Part shown: in pieces, positions 41,580-51,119 of the stretch
Layout of the letters: every line of letters begins with the position of its first letter
How positions within the stretch are numbered: position 1 is the stretch's first letter
NCBI RefSeq assembly: GCF_023701525.1
Contig: NZ_JAMQAW010000017.1
Location: forward strand, 29,948 to 93,947
Origin: Streptomyces albipurpureus
GTDB lineage: Bacteria > Actinomycetota > Actinomycetes > Streptomycetales > Streptomycetaceae
Reading direction: 5' to 3'
Length of the DNA: 64,000 bases
Translations under genes and position numbers: made by a program
Notes under the pieces: model-generated
Seen by the model: the letters and a program-made list of their open reading frames with translations, nothing else
What the model was told of the DNA's origin: nothing
Databases searched by the model: none

Positions 41580-41655
41580 TGATATCACGGACTTTTTTGC
41601 GAATGTTCAGATCACAACATGGTCACTCCGGAAACTAATCGAATATACATTCTAT
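41580..41655. promoter_or_regulatory. AT-rich promoter region of sepX
   Basis: The 76 bases between the rimJ-like gene and sepX are roughly 60% AT (GGACTTTTTTGCG, AATATACATTCTATTTATC), striking in this genome. A short GAAT-GTAT-ATTC dyad on the minus strand lies at about 41643-41656. Confidence 0.45.
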
Positions 41656-42258
41656 TTATCGGGGTGTTCCTGGTCTCGCCCGCTGCCACCGGCGCAGCAA
41701 CCCGTCGGGGATCTCCTCGGCGGTGAGTGCGAAGACCAAATGATCTCGCCATGCCCCGTCGATATGGAGATAGCGGGGGCGCAGTCCCTCTTCACGGAAT
41801 CCGAGTTTCTCCACGACGCGGCGGCTCGGGCCGTTCTCGGGGCGGATGCAGACTTCCATCCGGTGCAGTCCGATACCGCGGAAGCAGTGGTCGACGGCGA
41901 GCGCGACCGCGGTCGGCATCACCCCGCGGCCCGCCACATCGCGATCCACCCAGTAGCCCACATGGCCGGAGCACATCGAGCCCCAGGTGATCCCGGCGAC
42001 GGTCAACTGGCCTACCAGTCGTCCCCGGTACTCGATGACGAAGGGCAGCATGCGGCCCGCGTTCGCCTCGGCGCGCAGATGGCGGACCATCTGGCGGTAG
42101 GTGGGGCGTTGGGCGGTCGGAGCGCCGGGGACGGGGGGCGGGATGGTCGCCTCCCATGGGCGCAGCCAGTCGCGGTTGCGGCGGTTCACCTCGCGCCAGC
42201 TGCGCTGGTCGCGCAGTTTTATCGGACGCAGGACCACATCGCCGGACGCCAGTACCAC
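41656..42258 (-). CDS. RimJ-like GNAT acetyltransferase
   Basis: This is a 200-residue GNAT (206 if translation begins at CTG 42276) of the RimJ/RimL N-terminal-acetyltransferase type. It contains DVVLRPIKLRDQRSWREVNRRNRDWLRPWEAT, then FVIEYRGRLVGQLTVAGI, then GYWVDRDVAGRGVMPTAVALAVDHCF (acetyl-CoA loop) and NGPSRRVVEKLGFREEGLRPRYLHIDG. The family normally starts MNASWPVVLA, which here would need CTG 42276 overlapping the mog stop as CTGA, with GGGAG six bases upstream. GTG 42258 is the first standard start but lacks a ribosome-binding site. It is in the moeA-moaC-mog-rimJ unit. Confidence 0.88.
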   Translation of the reverse strand: MVLASGDVVLRPIKLRDQRSWREVNRRNRDWLRPWEATIPPPVPGAPTAQRPTYRQMVRHLRAEANAGRMLPFVIEYRGRLVGQLTVAGITWGSMCSGHVGYWVDRDVAGRGVMPTAVALAVDHCFRGIGLHRMEVCIRPENGPSRRVVEKLGFREEGLRPRYLHIDGAWRDHLVFALTAEEIPDGLLRRWQRARPGTPR

Positions 42259-42272
42259 CGGCCAGGACGCGT

Positions 42273-42850
42273 TCAGCTCGGGCTCCCGGCGGCTCTGGGG
42301 TGGTCGCCGCCGTGGATCTGGTCCACGGCGTGCGACAGCAGCCGCTCCAGTACGGCCAGGCCATCGCGTACGCCACCGGTCGAGCCGGGGAGATTGACGA
42401 CCAGGGTGCGGCCCGCGACTCCGGCGAGGCCTCGGGAGAGGGCCGCGGTGGGCACTTTGGCCAGGCCGTGGGCGCGGATGGCCTCGGGGATTCCGGGGAT
42501 CTCGTAGTCGAGGACGGTGCGGGTGGCCTCGGGGGTGCGGTCGGTGGGTGAGATGCCGGTGCCCCCGGTGGTGAGGATGACGTCGTATCCCTGCGCCACC
42601 CCGGAGCGCAGGGCCCGCCCGACAGGGTCTCCGTCGGGCACGATCCGGGGTCCGTCCACGGTGAAGCCGAGCGCGGTGAGTCCTTGGGCGAGGATCGGGC
42701 CCGTGGTGTCCTCGTAGACGCCTTCGGCGGCCCGGTTGGAGGCGGTGATCACCAGCGCTCGGCGGGAGGTGTCAGGCGCGCTGCCGGGTGTGGGGGTGGC
42801 GGCCGGGCCGTGGCTGTGGCTGTGTACCTCGCCGGCGCGCGGCGGGCGGC

Positions 42851-42854
<4 letters not shown>
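42273..42854 (-). CDS. mog: Molybdenum cofactor adenylyltransferase-type protein (MoaB/Mog)
   Basis: This 193-residue MoaB/Mog-fold protein adenylylates molybdopterin before metal insertion by MoeA. Motifs: ALVITASNRAAEGVYEDTTG, ILTTGGTGISPTDRTPEAT (the GGTG substrate loop) and VVNLPGSTGGVRDGL. There is a His/Pro-rich N-terminal extension of about 30 residues (HSHSHGPAATPTPG). ATG 42854 overlaps the moaC stop. Confidence 0.9.
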
Positions 42855-43330
<476 letters not shown>

Positions 43331-43422
43331 GTCGGTGCTGTCGCTCCCGGTCGGGGTCATCGGGGCCAGAAGGGGCCGCTCAGGCCCATGTGCGCAGACA
43401 CGGTACTCCCCCAAGGCGAGAG

Positions 43423-44724
43423 TCAGCTGAGCAGGACCACCTCCACCTCCGTGCCGGGCTCGGCCGTGGTCTGGGCCTCTGCCAGCACGATCAGGCAGTC
43501 GGCGTGGGCGAGGGCGGCGACCAGATGGGAGCCGGAACCGCCCACCGGGGTGACGGCGCCCTCGACCGGGTCGTACGCACCGCGGAGGAACTGCCGGCGA
43601 CCGGACGGGGAGCTCAGCGCCCTCTCGGCCCGGAGGGTGGCGCGCACCCGTGGCCGATGGAGGTCTTCGAGGCCCATCAAGGCACGGATCGCGGGCCGTA
43701 CGAACAGCTCGAAAGAGACATAGGACGAGACGGGGTTGCCCGGAAGCGCAAGCAGCGGGGTGTGCTCGGGGCCGATGGTGCCGAACCCCTGCGGCTTGCC
43801 CGGCTGCATCGCGAGCGTACGGAAGTCGATGCCGCTGCCCGGCTCGTCGGCATCGCCTACGGAGGCGAGGGCCTCCTTGACCACGTCATACGCGCCGACG
43901 CTGACACCGCCCGTGGTGACCAGCAGATCCGCGCGGATCAGTTGGTCCTCGATGGTGGAGCGCAACTCGTCGGCGTCGTCGGTGACCGCGCCGACGCGGT
44001 AGGAGAGCGCGCCCGCGTCCCGGGCGGCGGCAGCCAGCGAGTAGCTGTTGGAGTCGTAGATCTGACCCTCGCTCAGGCTCTCTCCCGGCTGCACCAACTC
44101 GCTCCCGGTGGAGAGCACCACCACCCGCGGTCGCGGCCGCACCCGTACGGTGCCACGGCCGATCGCGGCCAACAGCCCGATCTGCGGGGGGCCCAGGACC
44201 GTGCCCCGGGCGAGGGCGAGATCACCGGCCCGGACATCGCTGCCGCGGATACGGATGTGGGCTCCGGCGGTGACCGACCGGTGGATGCGCACCTCGCCGC
44301 CGGCCCCTTCGGGTGAGCTGCCGGCCGGAAGCATGGTGGTGGCCGCCCCCTGGCCGGTGCCGCCGTCGGTCCACTCCACCGGGATCACCGCCTCGGCGCC
44401 GGCTGGCAGGGGCGCCCCGGTCATGATCCGAGCGGCTTGACCGGGGCCCACCTCCAGAAGCGCTCCGCCGCCGGCCGCCACATCGCCGATGACGGTGAGA
44501 ACGGCGGGAAACTCCTCGGTGGCCTGCTCGACATCGGCCGTGCGCACCGCATAGCCGTCCATCGAGCTGTTGTCGAAGGGGGGCAGCGCCACGGGGACGG
44601 TGATGTCCTCCACGAGGACGCATCCCTGAGCCTCCAACAGATGCAGCTCGATCGGTTCGAGCGGGCGGATCGCCGCGAGGACGTCCTCCAGGTGGTCGTC
44701 CACCGACCAGATCGTGCTGCTCAC
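43423..44724 (-). CDS. moeA: Molybdopterin molybdenumtransferase MoeA / Glp (gephyrin-like)
   Basis: This 433-residue MoeA-family protein inserts molybdate into adenylylated molybdopterin. Blocks: LPPFDNSSMDGYAVR, RIMTGAPLPAGAEAVIPVE, the linker domain RIRGSDVRAGDLAL, VVVLSTGSELVQPG, LLVTTGGVSVGAYD and ALPGNPVSSYVSFELF. In corynebacteria the orthologue linked to glpR (Glp) also binds FtsZ and organises division; the same pairing is present here with sepX five genes away. GTG 44724 lies five bases after the galU stop, using the GAGGAG at the end of galU as ribosome-binding site. Confidence 0.92.
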   Translation of the reverse strand: MSSTIWSVDDHLEDVLAAIRPLEPIELHLLEAQGCVLVEDITVPVALPPFDNSSMDGYAVRTADVEQATEEFPAVLTVIGDVAAGGGALLEVGPGQAARIMTGAPLPAGAEAVIPVEWTDGGTGQGAATTMLPAGSSPEGAGGEVRIHRSVTAGAHIRIRGSDVRAGDLALARGTVLGPPQIGLLAAIGRGTVRVRPRPRVVVLSTGSELVQPGESLSEGQIYDSNSYSLAAAARDAGALSYRVGAVTDDADELRSTIEDQLIRADLLVTTGGVSVGAYDVVKEALASVGDADEPGSGIDFRTLAMQPGKPQGFGTIGPEHTPLLALPGNPVSSYVSFELFVRPAIRALMGLEDLHRPRVRATLRAERALSSPSGRRQFLRGAYDPVEGAVTPVGGSGSHLVAALAHADCLIVLAEAQTTAEPGTEVEVVLLS

Positions 44725-44729
44725 TGTTG

Positions 44730-45632
44730 TTACATCTCCTCGGTCACATAGCTGCGCAACCAACTCCGGAACTCGGGTCCCAGGTCTTCACGTTCGCATG
44801 CGAGTCTGACAATCGCTCGCAGATAGTCGCCGCGGTCCCCGGTGTCGTAACGCCTTCCGGTGAAGATGACACCGTGCACCGGCCCTCCGACCGTCTCGTC
44901 CGCGGCCAGCTTTTCCAGCGCGTCGGTGAGCTGGATCTCGTTGCTGCGACCTGGCTGGGTCTCACGGAGTATGGCGAAGATGGCGGGGGTGAGAACGTAG
45001 CGCCCGATGATGGCCAAGCTGCTGGGGGCCTCGGACGGTTCGGGCTTCTCGACCAGTTCGGTCACCCTGACGACGTCCGGCTCGGCGGTGGCTTCCACGC
45101 CGGCGCAGCCGTAGAGGTGGATCTGCTCCGGGTCGACCTCCATCAGGGCGATGACGCTGCCTCCCTCGCGCTCCTGAATCTCGACCATGCGGGAGAGCAG
45201 GGGGTCGCGGGGGTCGATCAGGTCATCGCCGAGGAGAACGGCGAACGGCTGGTCACCGACGTGCGGAGCGGCGCAGAGGACCGCGTGCCCAAGGCCGCGC
45301 GGGTCACCCTGGCGCACATAGTGCATGGTGGCGAGGTCGCTGGACTCCTGAACCTTCTTGAGGCGGTTCTCGTCACCCTTGCGGGTGAGCGCCTCCTCCA
45401 GTTCGTAGTTGCGGTCGAAGTGGTCCTCCAGGGGACGCTTGTTTCGGCCGGTGACCATGAGTACGTCGGAGAGTCCGGCTGCGACCGCTTCTTCGACGAC
45501 GTACTGAATCGCGGGCTTGTCGACCACAGGCAGCATCTCTTTGGGAGTGGCCTTGGTTGCGGGAAGAAAGCGCGTGCCGAGACCGGCGGCTGGGATGACC
45601 GCCTTGCTGATCCTGGGGTTCGACTGAGTCAT
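44730..45632 (-). CDS. galU: UTP--glucose-1-phosphate uridylyltransferase
   Basis: This 300-residue nucleotidyltransferase makes UDP-glucose. The N-terminal GxGTR signature is in AVIPAAGLGTRFLPATKATPKEMLPVVDKPAIQYVVEEA. The catalytic core has LGDDLIDP and GCAGVEATAEPDVVRVTELVEKP. GRYVLTPAIF and RYDTGDRGDYLRAIV complete the family pattern. ATG 45632 is chosen; the frame upstream is antisense to the cyclo-ligase. It is the first gene of the galU-moeA run and is divergent from the folate cyclo-ligase, with a 95-base AT-richer promoter region between them. Confidence 0.95.
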   Translation of the reverse strand: MTQSNPRISKAVIPAAGLGTRFLPATKATPKEMLPVVDKPAIQYVVEEAVAAGLSDVLMVTGRNKRPLEDHFDRNYELEEALTRKGDENRLKKVQESSDLATMHYVRQGDPRGLGHAVLCAAPHVGDQPFAVLLGDDLIDPRDPLLSRMVEIQEREGGSVIALMEVDPEQIHLYGCAGVEATAEPDVVRVTELVEKPEPSEAPSSLAIIGRYVLTPAIFAILRETQPGRSNEIQLTDALEKLAADETVGGPVHGVIFTGRRYDTGDRGDYLRAIVRLACEREDLGPEFRSWLRSYVTEEM

Positions 45633-45726
45633 GTTTGGCACACTATCTGGTGAGTCTGGGCACAAGATAAGGCTTTGCTTAACTTCCATACGATAAAGGG
45701 CCGAAAGGCGAGTTTGCGGGGGTCTG

Positions 45727-46416
45727 ATGGGTAGCGGAATGTCCGAGAACGATAAGAAGGCGGAGATCGATCCGCAGTCGACGGCTGTCACCTGGCCGAC
45801 GGCTACCAAGGCGACGACGAAGAAGGCGCTGCGGGGCGAACTCCTCGCGGCCCGTGCCGCGCTGTCCCCTGACGACGTCCGGGCCGCGGCGGAGCCGCTG
45901 GCCCGGCAGGCGCTGCGACTGCCCGAGCTGGCCGGGGCGGCCACGGTCGCCGCCTATGTCTCCATCGGGCGGGAACCAGGCACCCGGGTTCTGCTCGACT
46001 CGCTGCGCGAGCGGAACGTACGCGTTCTGCTGCCGGTCCTGATGGCCGACAACGATCTGGAGTGGGGGGAGTACGAAGGCGCCGATGCGCTGGTGCGCGC
46101 CGGGCGCGGACTGCTGGAACCCGCCGGACCCGGGCTCGGCGCAGACGCCGTACTGGAGGCCGATGCCGTACTCCTTCCCGGGCTGGCGGTAGACGCACAC
46201 GGTATGCGACTGGGCCGCGGGGGCGGCTCGTACGACCGGGTGCTCGCTCGACTCGGTGCGGCCGGTGCCCGCCCTGCGTTGGTGGTGTTGCTCTACACGC
46301 ACGAGGTGGTCGGGCAGGTTCCCACGGAACCGCACGACCACCGCGTGGACGCCGCCGTCACGCCGACCGGAGTACGGCGCTTCGAGGAATCGGTCAGGGA
46401 CCGGCCTTGGGGGTGA
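45727..46416 (+). CDS. 5-formyltetrahydrofolate cyclo-ligase
   Basis: This 229-residue enzyme converts 5-formyl-THF to 5,10-methenyl-THF with ATP. The N-terminal KKALRGELLAARAALSPDD helix carries the phosphate-binding residues. ELAGAATVAAYVSIGREPGT follows, and the hallmark GMRLGRGGGSYDRVLA loop is near residue 160. EPHDHRVDAAVTP closes the domain. ATG 45727 follows GGGGG; an ATG at 45739 is also possible. The 3' end overlaps the convergent second acylase by 23 bases. Confidence 0.92.
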   Translation: MGSGMSENDKKAEIDPQSTAVTWPTATKATTKKALRGELLAARAALSPDDVRAAAEPLARQALRLPELAGAATVAAYVSIGREPGTRVLLDSLRERNVRVLLPVLMADNDLEWGEYEGADALVRAGRGLLEPAGPGLGADAVLEADAVLLPGLAVDAHGMRLGRGGGSYDRVLARLGAAGARPALVVLLYTHEVVGQVPTEPHDHRVDAAVTPTGVRRFEESVRDRPWG

Positions 46417-49390
46417 GGGTGAGGGTGTCGACGGTGTTCTTCTCCACCGCGTCCGCGTTGAAGGACCAGTCGAGCAGTTCGCCGTTGGCCCACTTGTCGG
46501 TCTGATCGGTGTAGTGCGCGCTGTAGGCGTGACCGGAAGCGCCGGAGAGATTGATCCAGCGGGACTTGTCCCAGTCGCCGACGTTGACGACCATCCGCAT
46601 CGACGGCACCCAGACGACCTCATAGCCCGCCGCCGCGTTCCAGCCGGTGGCGTTGACGGTCGCCTCACCACCGCCCAGGTTCCACGGGCCGCGGTTGAGC
46701 AGGTACTGGAGGAAGCCGGGGCCCTCCGTACCCAAGGTCTGGTTCTTCAGCGTCAGCTGGTGCAGCCGGCCCCAGCTCCAGCTGGAGATGTCCTTGCCCA
46801 ACTCGGCGGTGAGCTCCCAGCGGGCGTCCTCCATCGCACGGGCGAACAGCTCGTCACGGGTGTCCGTGGCCTTGTCGTTACGGCTCGCGGGCGAGCGCCA
46901 CCAGTCGTTCTTCTCGTCCTTGACGAGTTTGCGCACTATCTCGATCCAACGGTCGCCACCGTCCGGCTGCGCCGAGTCGGCATCGCGCTGGCCGCACTCG
47001 ATGACCCGCTCCAACTCGTCCAGCGGGACGGTGCTGTCCGCCGGACGGACGCTGAGGCAGTCGCCCTCGACCCGCATCTCCTTGGGCAGTTTGTTGCCGA
47101 AGGCGAGCTTGAGGATATGGCGCCACACCGCGTTGAAGTAGGCGGCGGCGGCGGAGTCCGGCTCCTGGTTGTTGTTCCAGGTCTCCAGCAGCTTCTGCGC
47201 CTCACGCACATAGGGATCGGAAATGTCGATCTTCAGCAGCAGGGGCTTGAGGATCTCGGCGATCTCACTGGTGTTGTCCATCTGCATGGTGCGCATGTCT
47301 TCGGTCGAGATCTTGCCGTTGTCCTGGATCTTCGACTCGATCAGATCGTTGATCCGCTGGCTCCGGGCACCGTGGCCGTAGTCCTTGGTCAGCAGATGCG
47401 GGTACTTCTTCGGATCGATGACCGCCTGGTTGGCGGTGACGATGTAGCCGCGCTCGGGGTTCTCCTCGTACGGCATCTCGTCGAAGGGGACGAAGTCCTT
47501 CTTCCACTTGTAGTCGGGGTCCCAACCGGGCGCGGGGACCGAGCCGTCGCCCTTGCCGCGGACCGGGATCTTCCCCGGGGCCTGGTAGCCGATGTTGCCC
47601 TTGCTGTCCGCGTAGATCATGTTCTGCGAGGGCACTTCGAACTTCTTGGCGGCGTCGCGGAAGCTCCTGAAGTCGGTCGCCCGGTTCAGCTCGAAGACCG
47701 CGTCCATCGACTTACCCGGGTCCAGCGCGGTCCACCGCAGCGCCACCCCGTATCCGGTGGCGCGGTCCGGGGCGTTGTTGGCGACCGGGGCCTTCTGGCC
47801 GACCTTCTCCAACTCGGTGCTGCGGTCGGACACCAGTGGACCGTTACCGGTCTCACGGACGGTGATGGTCTTGCTCTCGCCACCGGCGACCTTGATCACT
47901 TCCTTGCGGGTGACCAGGTCCTTCTGCTCGCCACCGACCTGGTAGGTGCTCCCGGTCAGCTTCTCCAGATACAGGTCGGTGACATCGGCGCCGAGGTTGG
48001 TGAAGCCCCAGGCGATGTCCTTGTTGTGCCCGATGATCACACCCGGCATTCCGGAGAACGTGTAGCCGGAGGTCTGGGAGCTGCAGGAGGCCGAGACCTT
48101 ACGGCAGTGCAGACCCATCTGGTACCAGAGCGAGGGTAGCTGGGGTGCGAGGTGCGGGTCGTTGGCCAGCAGGGGCTTGCCCGTCGTCGTGTGCGTACCG
48201 GAGACGACCCAGGAGTTGGAGCCGATGCCACTGCCGCTGGGACCGAGCAGGGCGGGGATCGCGTCAAGGGTCTCCGAGAGCGCGGAGAGCTGGGAGGACA
48301 GACCGTTGGTCGCCCCTTCGGCATCGGCGGGGGCACCGTCCTCGCCCTCGGCCGGAGTGCCTCCGGTGTCCTGGCTGAGCGTGCCCTCGGCATTGCCCGA
48401 ACCGTCGGTGCTGCCTGGCCCCTCGGAACCGCCCGAACCTCCAGTGCTGCCCGAACCCTCGGTGCTGCCGTCTGGAGTGCTGCCGCTGTCACCCGTCCCG
48501 TCTCCGGAGCTGTTGCCGTCTCCAGAGCCGTTGCTGTTGCTGTTGCCGTTGCTGTTTCCGTTGCTGTTGCTGTTGCTGTTGCCGTTCTCGCTCTGGCCGC
48601 CGAGCTCGCCCGACGGCTTTGCCTTCGGGTCGAACTTCTCGGTGACCGGATCGATCCCACCGGTCTCCATGATCGGCTTGTTCTCGATGCGATATGGCGG
48701 ATACAGATCCTTGATCTGCTTCTTGTCCAGCCGGCTCGTCAGCAGCGAACGGTCGATCTCCTCCTGCATATTGCCGCGCAGGTCCCATGCCATGGCCTTG
48801 AGCCAGGCGACGGAGTCCACCGGAGTCCAGGGCTCCGGCTTGTAGTCATTGGTGAGGGCGAGCGCCGCGTACTCAAAGGAGAGTTCCTTGCCCGCCTTGC
48901 CCTGGAGATAGGCGTTCACACCGTCCGCGTACGACTGGAGGAACTTCTTTGTCTTGGCCGAGAGCTTGGTGTCGAACTCCTGTTGCGCCACCTTGCGCCA
49001 GCCCAGCGTGCGCAGGAAGGAATCCGTTTCCACCTGCCCGGACCCGAACATCTCGGAGAGACGTCCCGCCGTCATATGACGGCGTACGTCCATCTCCCAG
49101 AAGCGGTCCTGGGCATGGACAAAGCCCTGGGCGCGGTAGAGGTCCTCATCACTGTCCGCGTAGATCTGCGGAATGCCGTAGTCGTCTCGCTTGACCTCGA
49201 CCTGGCCGAGCAGGCCCGGGATCTCGATCGTGCCGGTCGTCTGGGGGAAGGAAGCGCGAACCGCGCTCACACCCCAATACCCGCCATACCCGATCCCGCC
49301 CAGCAACGCCAGCACCAAGAGGATCACGAGCAGGCGGGCGCGTCGCCCCTTCTTCTTCTTGGGGGAAGAGGCGGTTGTGTTGGCGGGCAT
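46394..49390 (-). CDS. Membrane-anchored penicillin acylase family protein with low-complexity insertion
   Basis: This 998-residue Ntn-hydrolase has a basic N-terminus (PKKKKGRRAR) and one uncleaved membrane helix (LLVILLVLALLGGIGYGGYWG). The alpha part begins VEVKRDDYGIPQIYADSDEDLYRAQGFVHAQDRFWEMD. Residues about 265-360 are an Asn/Ser/Gly/Asp-rich low-complexity insertion, then SETLDAIPALLGPSGSGIGSNSW with the nucleophile S391. The beta chain continues ANDPHLAPQLPSLWYQMGLHC and VIIGHNKDIAWGFTNLGADV. The insertion takes the place of the spacer peptide normally removed in maturation. ATG 49390 has AAGGA upstream. The substrate is unknown; anchoring suggests action on cell-envelope or extracellular N-acyl compounds. 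Confidence 0.92.
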   Translation of the reverse strand: MPANTTASSPKKKKGRRARLLVILLVLALLGGIGYGGYWGVSAVRASFPQTTGTIEIPGLLGQVEVKRDDYGIPQIYADSDEDLYRAQGFVHAQDRFWEMDVRRHMTAGRLSEMFGSGQVETDSFLRTLGWRKVAQQEFDTKLSAKTKKFLQSYADGVNAYLQGKAGKELSFEYAALALTNDYKPEPWTPVDSVAWLKAMAWDLRGNMQEEIDRSLLTSRLDKKQIKDLYPPYRIENKPIMETGGIDPVTEKFDPKAKPSGELGGQSENGNSNSNSNGNSNGNSNSNGSGDGNSSGDGTGDSGSTPDGSTEGSGSTGGSGGSEGPGSTDGSGNAEGTLSQDTGGTPAEGEDGAPADAEGATNGLSSQLSALSETLDAIPALLGPSGSGIGSNSWVVSGTHTTTGKPLLANDPHLAPQLPSLWYQMGLHCRKVSASCSSQTSGYTFSGMPGVIIGHNKDIAWGFTNLGADVTDLYLEKLTGSTYQVGGEQKDLVTRKEVIKVAGGESKTITVRETGNGPLVSDRSTELEKVGQKAPVANNAPDRATGYGVALRWTALDPGKSMDAVFELNRATDFRSFRDAAKKFEVPSQNMIYADSKGNIGYQAPGKIPVRGKGDGSVPAPGWDPDYKWKKDFVPFDEMPYEENPERGYIVTANQAVIDPKKYPHLLTKDYGHGARSQRINDLIESKIQDNGKISTEDMRTMQMDNTSEIAEILKPLLLKIDISDPYVREAQKLLETWNNNQEPDSAAAAYFNAVWRHILKLAFGNKLPKEMRVEGDCLSVRPADSTVPLDELERVIECGQRDADSAQPDGGDRWIEIVRKLVKDEKNDWWRSPASRNDKATDTRDELFARAMEDARWELTAELGKDISSWSWGRLHQLTLKNQTLGTEGPGFLQYLLNRGPWNLGGGEATVNATGWNAAAGYEVVWVPSMRMVVNVGDWDKSRWINLSGASGHAYSAHYTDQTDKWANGELLDWSFNADAVEKNTVDTLTLTPKAGP

Positions 49391-49634
49391 CGCTGTCCTT
49401 CGAGGCGCAGGCTGGTCCAGGGGTGCTGGGAGCAACCATAGGCGCAGCACCGCGGCGCCCCTGACGCGGTATCCGAAATGTAGACCCCCTGACTGGGTGT
49501 TTGCCGTGGCTACAGCGTTGTTGGCCGCGATGATCCACGCGTCAAGGAAACGTTAAAGATTAGGTAAGGTAACGAAGTGTCGCCGCCCGGAGTAACGATC
49601 CGGCATGTAGAGGCGCGAGGGGAAGGATCGGCCA

Positions 49635-51119
49635 CTGACTGTCCACGATCTCAATGAACTCCTGCTCGTCTGCTCGCTCGTGCTGCTCATCGCCGTAGCG
49701 GCAGTGCGGATCTCGTCACGCAGCGGACTCCCAAGCCTGCTGCTGTATCTCGGGATCGGCATCGCCATAGGGCAGGACGGCTTCTTTGACGTCAAGTTCA
49801 ACAACGCCGAACTCACGCAGGTCATCGGCTATGCGGCGCTTGTGGTCATCCTCGCCGAAGGTGGTCTGGGGACCAAGTGGCAGGAGGTCAGACCCGCGCT
49901 GCCCATAGCGGTCGCGCTGTCGACCGTCGGTGTCGCGGTGAGCGTGGGCATCACGGCCACGGCCGCGCACTATCTGGTCGGTCTGGACTGGCGCCAGGCT
50001 CTGATCATCGGCGCGGTGGTGTCATCGACGGATGCGGCCGCGGTCTTCTCCGTACTGCGCAAAGTGCCCCTGCCATCGCGGATCACCGGTGTGCTGGAGG
50101 CCGAATCGGGCTTCAATGACGCCCCTGTGGTGATCTTGGTGGTGGCCTTCTCCGCCGCGGGCCCGGTGGATGACTGGTACGTACTGGTCGGCACGATCGC
50201 CCTGGAGTTGGCGATCGGCGCGAGCATCGGCCTCGCGGCCGGCTTCCTCGGTGCCTTCGCGCTCCGGCATGTGGCACTGCCGGCCTCGGGCCTCTATCCG
50301 ATCGCCGTGATGGCGATCGCGGTGGTCGCCTACGCGGCGGGAGCCATGGCGCACGGCAGCGGGTTCCTCGCCGTCTATCTGGCCGCGATGGTCCTCGGCA
50401 ACTCCAAGCTTCCGCACGCCCCGGCCAACCGAGGCTTCGCGGAAGGGCTTGGCTGGCTGGCACAGATCGGGATGTTCGTCCTGCTCGGTCTGCTGGTGAC
50501 CCCGCATGAACTGGTCGATGACTTCTGGCCCGCGGTGACCGTGGGGCTGGTGCTGACGGTGGTGGCGCGCCCGCTCTCCGTCTTCTTCAGCCTGCTGCCG
50601 TTCCGCTTGCCACGTCGTGAACAGATCCTGCTGTCCTGGGCCGGGCTGCGTGGCGCGGTGCCCATCATTCTCGCCACCATCCCCATGGTGAGCGGAGTGG
50701 CCGGCTCCACCCGGATCTTCAACATCGTCTTTGTGCTGGTCGTCGTCTACACGCTGGTCCAGGGACCGACGCTGCCCTGGCTCGCCAGGGCGCTGCGGAT
50801 CGGCCCTGGCGCGCCTTCCGACCTGGGTGTCGAATCGGCGCCGCTGGAGCGGCTGCGTGGGCATCTGCTCTCGGTGGCGATTCCGGACGAGTCTCGGATG
50901 CATGGTGTCGAGGTCGCGGAACTGCGGCTTCCGGCCGGGGCGGCGGTCACTCTGGTCGTCCGTGAGGACGAGAGCTTCGTACCGATGCCGACGACCGTGC
51001 TGCGGCGCGGGGACGAGCTGCTCGTGGTGGCGACGGACCCGGTGCGAGACGCGACGGAACGACGTCTACGGGCGGTGGGGCAGGGCGGCAAGCTGGCGGG
51101 GTGGCTGGGGACGGGGTAG
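49635..51119 (+). CDS. CPA1 potassium/proton antiporter (NhaP2-like) with apparent CTG start
   Basis: This 494-residue membrane antiporter has a 12-13 helix CPA1 domain (ISSRSGLPSLLLYLGIGIAIG, VGITATAAHYLVGLDWRQALIIGAVVSSTDAAAVFSVL with the ion-site Asp pair). A TrkA-C-type cytosolic domain follows (about 415-490, HGVEVAELRLPAGAAVTLVVRE). Family members begin MTVHxLNxLLLVCSLVLLIAV. Here that needs CTG 49635, which has AAGGA seven bases upstream, and an in-frame TAG at 49608 excludes any earlier start. The first standard codon, GTG 49680, would remove half of TM1 and has no ribosome-binding site. Confidence 0.88.
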   Translation: MTVHDLNELLLVCSLVLLIAVAAVRISSRSGLPSLLLYLGIGIAIGQDGFFDVKFNNAELTQVIGYAALVVILAEGGLGTKWQEVRPALPIAVALSTVGVAVSVGITATAAHYLVGLDWRQALIIGAVVSSTDAAAVFSVLRKVPLPSRITGVLEAESGFNDAPVVILVVAFSAAGPVDDWYVLVGTIALELAIGASIGLAAGFLGAFALRHVALPASGLYPIAVMAIAVVAYAAGAMAHGSGFLAVYLAAMVLGNSKLPHAPANRGFAEGLGWLAQIGMFVLLGLLVTPHELVDDFWPAVTVGLVLTVVARPLSVFFSLLPFRLPRREQILLSWAGLRGAVPIILATIPMVSGVAGSTRIFNIVFVLVVVYTLVQGPTLPWLARALRIGPGAPSDLGVESAPLERLRGHLLSVAIPDESRMHGVEVAELRLPAGAAVTLVVREDESFVPMPTTVLRRGDELLVVATDPVRDATERRLRAVGQGGKLAGWLGTG

